A DNA stretch of 9,769 bases from Gemmatimonadota bacterium (GTDB taxonomy: Bacteria > Gemmatimonadota > Gemmatimonadetes > Gemmatimonadales > GWC2-71-9), in NCBI GenBank assembly GCA_022573095.1, contig JACZUR010000063.1, positions 1 to 9,769 on the forward strand. Reading direction: 5' to 3'. Position numbers and translations under genes: made by a program. Below are positions 6,182-9,769 of the stretch, one piece after another. The notes under the pieces were generated by a model. It saw only the letters and a list, made by a program, of their open reading frames with translations. It was not told the origin of the DNA and did not search any database. Position 1 is the stretch's first letter, and each line of letters starts with the position of its first letter.

Positions 6182-6210
6182 TTGCTTGGAACCCGTCGCT
6201 CGCCTAGAAT
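6182..6210 (+). promoter_or_regulatory. Candidate sigma-70-like promoter for the exported-protein cluster
   Basis: TTGCTT (6182-6187) and TAGAAT (6205-6210) are separated by exactly 17 bp. The -10 matches the consensus at five of six positions and the -35 at three of six. Transcription would begin near 6217 and leave a leader of about 60 bases with GGAGG shortly before the ATG at 6277. Found by eye only. Confidence 0.45.
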
Positions 6211-6276
6211 CAATGTGGATCGGTAGCGTTTGCTTATCCCGCGAAAACGTCGAGCAGACTTCCGGAGGAAAACTCA

Positions 6277-7758
6277 ATGTTGCGAACGATCGTTATGACG
6301 ACCCTGACGGTGACAACCGTGGTCGTGATGGGCCTAACCCTGCCCGCTGCTTCTCCGAGCGCGGCTGTGGGCAACGTGGATACTCCCACATACAACGAGC
6401 ACATCGGACAGCTGTTGTTCGACAATTGCGCTGGTTGTCATCGGCCGAACCAGATCGCGCCGATGTCGCTGCTTTCCTATCAGGACGCCAGGAAGTGGGC
6501 GCGGGCCATCAAGGCCAAGGTCGTCGCGCGTGAAATGCCGCCGTGGTTTGCGGACCCGGACTTCGGCGAGTTTTCAAACGACCTCAGCCTGAGCGACGAC
6601 GAGATTGCCACGATCGTCGAGTGGGTCGACGGAGGCGCGCCCGAGGGCGATGGCGCCGCGCCACAACCCCCCCGGTTTTCTGAGGCGGGCTGGAGCCATC
6701 CTTCGGGACGGGAACCGGACTTCATATACGAGTTCCCGATCGAGTGGCAGGTCGCTGCCGACGGTGAATCGCCGAACTTCAACCTCTTTACGCCGCTCCC
6801 GTTCGACGAAGAGGTCCGGGTCGAGGCGACGGAGGTTCGTCCGGGTAACTACGCGGCGACTCATCACATCGTGACCCGCCTCTTCAACATACCGCCGGGG
6901 ATGAAGATCGGCACCGGTCCTGCATGGCCGGGTGGGCCGGTCGTCGACTACGTGCTGGTTCCGGACCCGGACGCCGTCGAATCCGAGGACAACGAGGACT
7001 CGGACGACAGAGGGGACTCAGAGCGCGTAGGCCAGGCGAGCAGTTCAGGTTTCGGTGCCTACATTCCCGGTGTGGGTGCCGCCGTGACGCCGCAGGGGCA
7101 GGCGCGTAGTATTCGCGGCGATGCCTTCAACGCCGTCGTCTGGAACCTCCACTACCAGGCCACCGGGCAGCCCGAAACGGCACGCCCGGCCATCGGAGTC
7201 TGGTTCGCGACCGAGGAGGCGACCACGACTTCGCGCACCCTGAGTTTGCGGGAGTACACTTCGGAAGGCGAGCAGCTTGTCGCCCCCCCGCCGCCCACAA
7301 TGTTTGAACGGATTGCGGCGGGCGTCCGCGCACAGGCGGGTCAGGGGTTGAACCCGTTGCTGTCACCGATTCCACCCAACGCGGGGAATTGGACGGTCAC
7401 CGGCATCGGGGCGATTCAGAACGATTCCTATATCCAGAGTCTGTTCGTCCACGCGCATCTGCGCGGCAAGGACTTCACGTTTGTGCTGACCTACCCGGAT
7501 GGTCGCGAGGAGATCTTGCTGCGGGTACCGAACTACAGCTTCGATTGGCAGTTCTCATACCAGCTAGTAGAGCCGATCTTTGCGCCGGCGGGCAGCACGG
7601 TGAAAGTGATATCCCGGTATGACAACTCACGGGCCAATAGGCGGAACCCGGCGCCGCACAGAGAGGTGTATTGGTCGGAACAGAGCTGGGATGACATGTT
7701 CCTCACCACGGTCTCGTACACGCTGGTTGACGAGGACCGACCGATAGCCCAGGACTGA
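6277..7758 (+). CDS. Exported cytochrome c / copper type II (PHM-like) domain protein
   Basis: The product has 493 residues. An N-terminal signal peptide (about 1-30, core VTTVVVMGLTL, cut near SPSAA) sends it to the periplasm. A small cytochrome c domain follows, with CAGCH at 51-55 and a likely distal heme ligand Met87 in REMPPW. The rest resembles the two-domain fold of copper type II ascorbate-dependent monooxygenases (peptidylglycine alpha-hydroxylating type). His196 and His197 (ATHHIV) and His292 (NLHYQATG) would bind CuH. His392 and His394 (VHAHLRGKDF) and Met474 (DDMFLTT) would bind CuM, so all six ligands are visible. An acidic low-complexity insertion lies at about 229-250. The role is probably redox or oxygenase chemistry on an exported substrate, with heme feeding electrons; the substrate is unknown. 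GGAGG eight bases before ATG 6277 fixes the start. It heads a run of genes for exported proteins. Confidence 0.82.
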   Translation: MLRTIVMTTLTVTTVVVMGLTLPAASPSAAVGNVDTPTYNEHIGQLLFDNCAGCHRPNQIAPMSLLSYQDARKWARAIKAKVVAREMPPWFADPDFGEFSNDLSLSDDEIATIVEWVDGGAPEGDGAAPQPPRFSEAGWSHPSGREPDFIYEFPIEWQVAADGESPNFNLFTPLPFDEEVRVEATEVRPGNYAATHHIVTRLFNIPPGMKIGTGPAWPGGPVVDYVLVPDPDAVESEDNEDSDDRGDSERVGQASSSGFGAYIPGVGAAVTPQGQARSIRGDAFNAVVWNLHYQATGQPETARPAIGVWFATEEATTTSRTLSLREYTSEGEQLVAPPPPTMFERIAAGVRAQAGQGLNPLLSPIPPNAGNWTVTGIGAIQNDSYIQSLFVHAHLRGKDFTFVLTYPDGREEILLRVPNYSFDWQFSYQLVEPIFAPAGSTVKVISRYDNSRANRRNPAPHREVYWSEQSWDDMFLTTVSYTLVDEDRPIAQD

Positions 7759-7761
7759 CGC

Positions 7762-7790
7762 CTTCACCGTTGACGCTTCACCGGTTGACG
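7762..7790 (+). repeat. Imperfect tandem repeat after the cytochrome/PHM gene
   Basis: CTTCACCGTTGACG (7762-7775) is followed at once by CTTCACCGGTTGACG (7776-7790), the same unit with one added G. It begins three bases after the stop codon of the upstream gene. It may be a slippage product; each copy carries TTGACG, which looks like a -35 box, but no good -10 box follows at the right distance. Confidence 0.5.
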
Positions 7791-7796
7791 GTAGAC

Positions 7797-7827
7797 GGGG
7801 GTCGCGCGCCGCAACGCGTCGACCCCC
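7797..7827. other. GC-rich stem-loop in the intergenic gap
   Basis: GGGGGTCG-CGCG (7797-7808) pairs with CGCG and CGACCCCC (7815-7827) around the loop CCGCAA, with one bulged T at 7819. The 12 base pairs are almost all G-C. No run of T follows on the plus strand, so it is not a canonical intrinsic terminator. It could protect the 3' end of the first message, attenuate transcription into the next genes, or mark a processing site. Confidence 0.45.
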
Positions 7828-7869
7828 TCTGTCGGCCCCCTCTTATAGGGCTTCAGGGAGTACAACGTG

Positions 7870-8328
7870 ATGACCCACCGGACGGTTCTCATGCTCGCAG
7901 CCATGATCGCCATGACGTGGCCGACGGCTGTTCAAGGCCAGCGATCAGAGCCGCAAGTCAAGGTTGTGCAGACCGTTGGGTGCGTCGAGCTGCGGAACGA
8001 CGATGTTGCTGCGTGGTGGCTGACCCGCGCCGCCGACCCGACGGAAACTCGCGCACGCGTCTTCAACGAGAACCAGGTCGAGGAGGCCAAAGAAGAGGCG
8101 CTCGGATCCCGCGAGTTTCAGCTCGTCGGTGTCGCCGAATTCCTCGACGCCGAGTCGTTGCTGAGTTTTGGAGACCGCGCGCAGTTCACGACGGCCGACC
8201 AGGTCAACGCGACCAATCAGCTCCGCGAGGGCCATACCGTGCTGGTCAAAGGCCTGCTGATCGAGGCGGGTGCGGTAGCGCGGATCAACCTGCTGGCGGT
8301 CGTCGGGTTGGCCGACGGGTGCGGTTAG
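7870..8328 (+). CDS. Secreted protein of unknown function
   Basis: The product has 152 residues. It has a short signal peptide (MTHRTVLMLAAMIAMTWPTA, likely cut near VQG-Q). The mature part reads as a small beta-rich domain: KVVQTVGCVE, WWLTRAADP, REFQLVGVAEFL, then GHTVLVKGLLI and ARINLLAVVGLADGC. The pattern GC...W.LT.A..P...F.LV...F...GH.V.VKGLLI recurs, in my memory, in small exported proteins of Acidobacteriota with no assigned role. Cys38 and Cys151 could form a disulfide. The start is ATG 7870, nine bases after GGAG; the adjacent GTG 7867 is six bases after it and is nearly as good. The TAG stop shares bases with the Shine-Dalgarno of the next gene, so the two are almost surely cotranscribed. 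No catalytic motif is visible. Confidence 0.75.
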   Translation: MTHRTVLMLAAMIAMTWPTAVQGQRSEPQVKVVQTVGCVELRNDDVAAWWLTRAADPTETRARVFNENQVEEAKEEALGSREFQLVGVAEFLDAESLLSFGDRAQFTTADQVNATNQLREGHTVLVKGLLIEAGAVARINLLAVVGLADGCG

Positions 8329-8340
8329 GAGGTTTCTGAC

Positions 8341-9048
8341 ATGACCAGGATCCTCTTGGTGTTGGCCGCTCTATTCGTGGTCGCCGCATCGTCCGTGGTC
8401 GCCGCATCGTCGCTGGCCGCGCAGACCTCCGCACAGATAGAGGCTCAGCCGGTTGTTAAGCTTCAGCGCGGGGAAACCCCCGTGCCGGGGGAATGCCTCA
8501 CGCAACAGGAGTTCGATCTCATCGACGCCCTGAATGCGCTGCGTCGCCCAACGGTTGGCGTCGAGGGGGACGGCGACGACCCGACCGTGTTCAACCCCCA
8601 CTACTTCGTCGGCACGTGGCAGTTTGAAGGGGTGTTGCCAGAGTCGCCCCTCGGTGAGTCCGGAGACTTCCTCGGGACCGAGACCATCCGTCACGTGGAC
8701 GGATGCACCTATGAGAGCACCGTCGAGGCTACCCTTGCGGACGAAAAAATCACCATCTCGTCGCGCATGATCTACGACCGGCGGGCACAGTACCTGGTCC
8801 GGATCGAGGACGACAGCCGGGGCTTCGAGCTCGTGAAAGTTGGTTCGCTGCGTGGCGATCCGGGCGGATTCTTCTCGCACTACTGGGAAGCGCCCGCGAT
8901 CACCCTTGGGGGGAGTATGGTGCGGCTGAAGGGTCGGACGTTCCTTTCGTCGCCGGACGCCTTTCAGGTCCGGATGCAGATGTCGGTAGGTGATGAGCCG
9001 TTTAGCAACTTCGGCACACTCAGGTGGGAGCGCGTCGACCCGCTTTAA
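8341..9048 (+). CDS. Secreted beta-barrel-like protein of unknown function
   Basis: The product has 235 residues. The signal peptide (about 1-28, cut near SLAAQ) contains a duplicated VVAASS. After a short helical part (QQEFDLIDALNAL), the region from about 88 on alternates strands and turns: YFVGTWQFEGVLPESP, GTETIRHVDGCTYESTV, KITISSRMIYD, QYLVRIEDDSRGFELVKVG, SMVRLKGRTFLSS, FQVRMQMSVGD, and a final LRWERVDP. The GTWxxEG start resembles lipocalin-like or DUF1579-type barrels, but this is a fold impression, not an identification. AGGAGG eight bases before ATG 8341 is one of the strongest ribosome sites in the window. It lies 12 bp after the preceding secreted-protein gene, and the two probably act together in the periplasm or outside the cell. 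No catalytic residues stand out. Confidence 0.75.
   Translation: MTRILLVLAALFVVAASSVVAASSLAAQTSAQIEAQPVVKLQRGETPVPGECLTQQEFDLIDALNALRRPTVGVEGDGDDPTVFNPHYFVGTWQFEGVLPESPLGESGDFLGTETIRHVDGCTYESTVEATLADEKITISSRMIYDRRAQYLVRIEDDSRGFELVKVGSLRGDPGGFFSHYWEAPAITLGGSMVRLKGRTFLSSPDAFQVRMQMSVGDEPFSNFGTLRWERVDPL
8376..8411 (+). repeat. Perfect 18-bp tandem duplication in a signal peptide
   Basis: CGTGGTCGCCGCATCGTC occurs twice without a gap (8376-8393 and 8394-8411). It keeps the reading frame and doubles VVAASS in the hydrophobic core of the secreted protein's signal peptide. The identity of the two copies points to a recent slippage event. Confidence 0.85.
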
Positions 9049-9107
9049 CGACCGGAACCCCATAGGCGTCCATAAGGTAGATATCCGTCGCTTCCAGAGG
9101 GACTGCC

Positions 9108-9769
9108 TTGATCCGCCTCACCCCACCTCGTGTAACTCCGCCTCTTTCGATTCCGCCTACTGGCTCCGCTTTGGCCGGCACCTTATCGGCTCCGGCTTCG
9201 GTGTGGTTTATGGTGACCGGTGCACTCTCCCTCCTGGTCCTCCCGGCGCAAGCTCTGTCCGGACAGTCTCCGGCCCCCAGCGCGTCCGATTCCCTCGCGC
9301 TTGTTGAAGAGGCCAAAGACATCCAAGCGCGCTACGAGCGCTACCGCGAGCAGCGCACGCCCCCCGATCTGGCCGACGTCACCCGTCGGTGCGACGAGAT
9401 CGTTGGGCGCTACTGCTTTCGTTTTCCGGACCACATCGATGTCGACGACTGGCGAGCCCCCGAGTCTCCCGTCGAGCTCGAGCTCGCCCGGACTCGAGTG
9501 CTCGAAGATCTCGGTAGCATAGCCGGAAAGATTCCGGGGGACCTTTGGATCCTCGGGCAACGGGTCTACTACCTGACCGACTTGGGTGCTTGGACGAACG
9601 CCACCAACCTGGCCAGGAGATGCGGCGGCCGAACCCACTGGTGGTGCACGGCTCTGGCCGCCTATGTGCACCATAGGAGGGGACTCTGGACCGCGGCGGA
9701 GGAGGCCTTCGCCCAGGCACTCGAGCAGATGCCGCCCGATACGGCCGCCCTCTGGAGAGCCCCCGAGCA
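9108..9769 (+). CDS. Exported protein with helical-repeat-like region (partial, 3' end outside window)
   Basis: An open frame runs from 9081 to the right edge. I choose TTG 9108, which AGAGGGA precedes at suitable distance. GTG 9201 would start right at the signal core but lacks a ribosome site. The hydrophobic segment VWFMVTGALSLLVLPAQALSG (about 32-52) looks like a signal peptide or lipid-free export signal. The mature part has charged helices (EEAKDIQARYERYREQR), a Cys pair in RRCDEIVGRYCF, and a segment with WILGQRVYYLTDLG, ATNLARRC, WWCTALAAYVHHRRGLWTAAEEAFAQALEQMP. That last part has the A-x-x-H-x-x-G-x-W-x-x-AEEAF-x-x-AL pattern of a TPR-type helix pair. Proteins of this type are common in Gemmatimonadota (memory). 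It follows the preceding secreted-protein gene by 59 bp and may belong to the same unit. Confidence 0.7.
   Translation, partial: MIRLTPPRVTPPLSIPPTGSALAGTLSAPASVWFMVTGALSLLVLPAQALSGQSPAPSASDSLALVEEAKDIQARYERYREQRTPPDLADVTRRCDEIVGRYCFRFPDHIDVDDWRAPESPVELELARTRVLEDLGSIAGKIPGDLWILGQRVYYLTDLGAWTNATNLARRCGGRTHWWCTALAAYVHHRRGLWTAAEEAFAQALEQMPPDTAALWRAPE

Noticed and set aside
5502..6533. Long plus-strand open frame (343 codons) across the XRE gene and into the cytochrome/PHM gene
   Set aside because: It is antisense to the clear helix-turn-helix protein and overlaps the start of the exported heme protein in another frame. Its product is Arg/Gly/Pro-rich with no recognisable motif, as expected of a shadow frame in GC-rich DNA.
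7797..7827. Intrinsic terminator after the cytochrome/PHM gene
   Set aside because: The stem is strong but no U-tract follows on either strand, so only a stem-loop is reported.
8371..9063. Minus-strand open frame of 230 codons opposite the 8341-9048 gene
   Set aside because: The plus strand has a strong AGGAGG, a signal peptide and coupling to the upstream gene. The minus frame has none of these.
1..9769. CRISPR array, tRNA or rRNA genes
   Set aside because: No regularly spaced repeats, no cloverleaf-like segment with a TTCGA-type T-arm, and no rRNA-like sequence were seen by eye.

Overview
The window looks like chromosomal DNA from a GC-rich Gram-negative soil, sediment or marine bacterium. 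The mix of a PadR regulator, a RAYT transposase, a large molybdenum hydroxylase operon and secreted cytochrome c/copper-oxygenase-like and repeat-type proteins is what I associate with Acidobacteriota or Gemmatimonadota. That placement is inference: no rRNA or other phylogenetic marker is present.

Layout. 1-144 is the 3' end of an unidentified gene. 145-910 is a small mobile island: a REP-associated tyrosine transposase (RAYT, 346-876) with short REP-like hairpins, flanked by two copies of a 12-bp repeat. 911-1533 holds a PadR-type regulator with its own promoter and a doubled GATATATC element. Running toward it on the minus strand (5432 down to 1507) is a three-gene operon in the order small, large, medium subunit. 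This is the order of hcrCAB, 4-hydroxybenzoyl-CoA reductase: a 2x[2Fe-2S] subunit, a molybdenum-cofactor subunit and an FAD subunit that carries the extra four-cysteine loop diagnostic of that enzyme. The regulator and the last operon gene overlap tail-to-tail.

Just upstream of the operon, also on the minus strand, lies an XRE-type antitoxin-like gene (5574-6086). It has a perfect 9-bp inverted-repeat operator at its start codon. An ATGA-coupled second gene survives only as eight codons, so this looks like a decayed toxin-antitoxin locus.

From 6182 to the right edge everything reads on the plus strand and encodes exported proteins. First, behind a recognisable sigma-70-like promoter, is a protein joining a c-type heme motif to a copper type II (PHM-like) domain in which all six expected copper ligands are visible. 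Two small secreted proteins of unknown function follow, then the start of a longer secreted protein with a helical-repeat-like region. The close spacing of the last three genes suggests one secreted functional module.

The likeliest places for new biology are this exported heme-copper module and the PadR-hcr pair, in which a regulator from a family known to sense phenolics sits against an aromatic acyl-CoA reductase operon. I see no tRNA, rRNA or CRISPR array.
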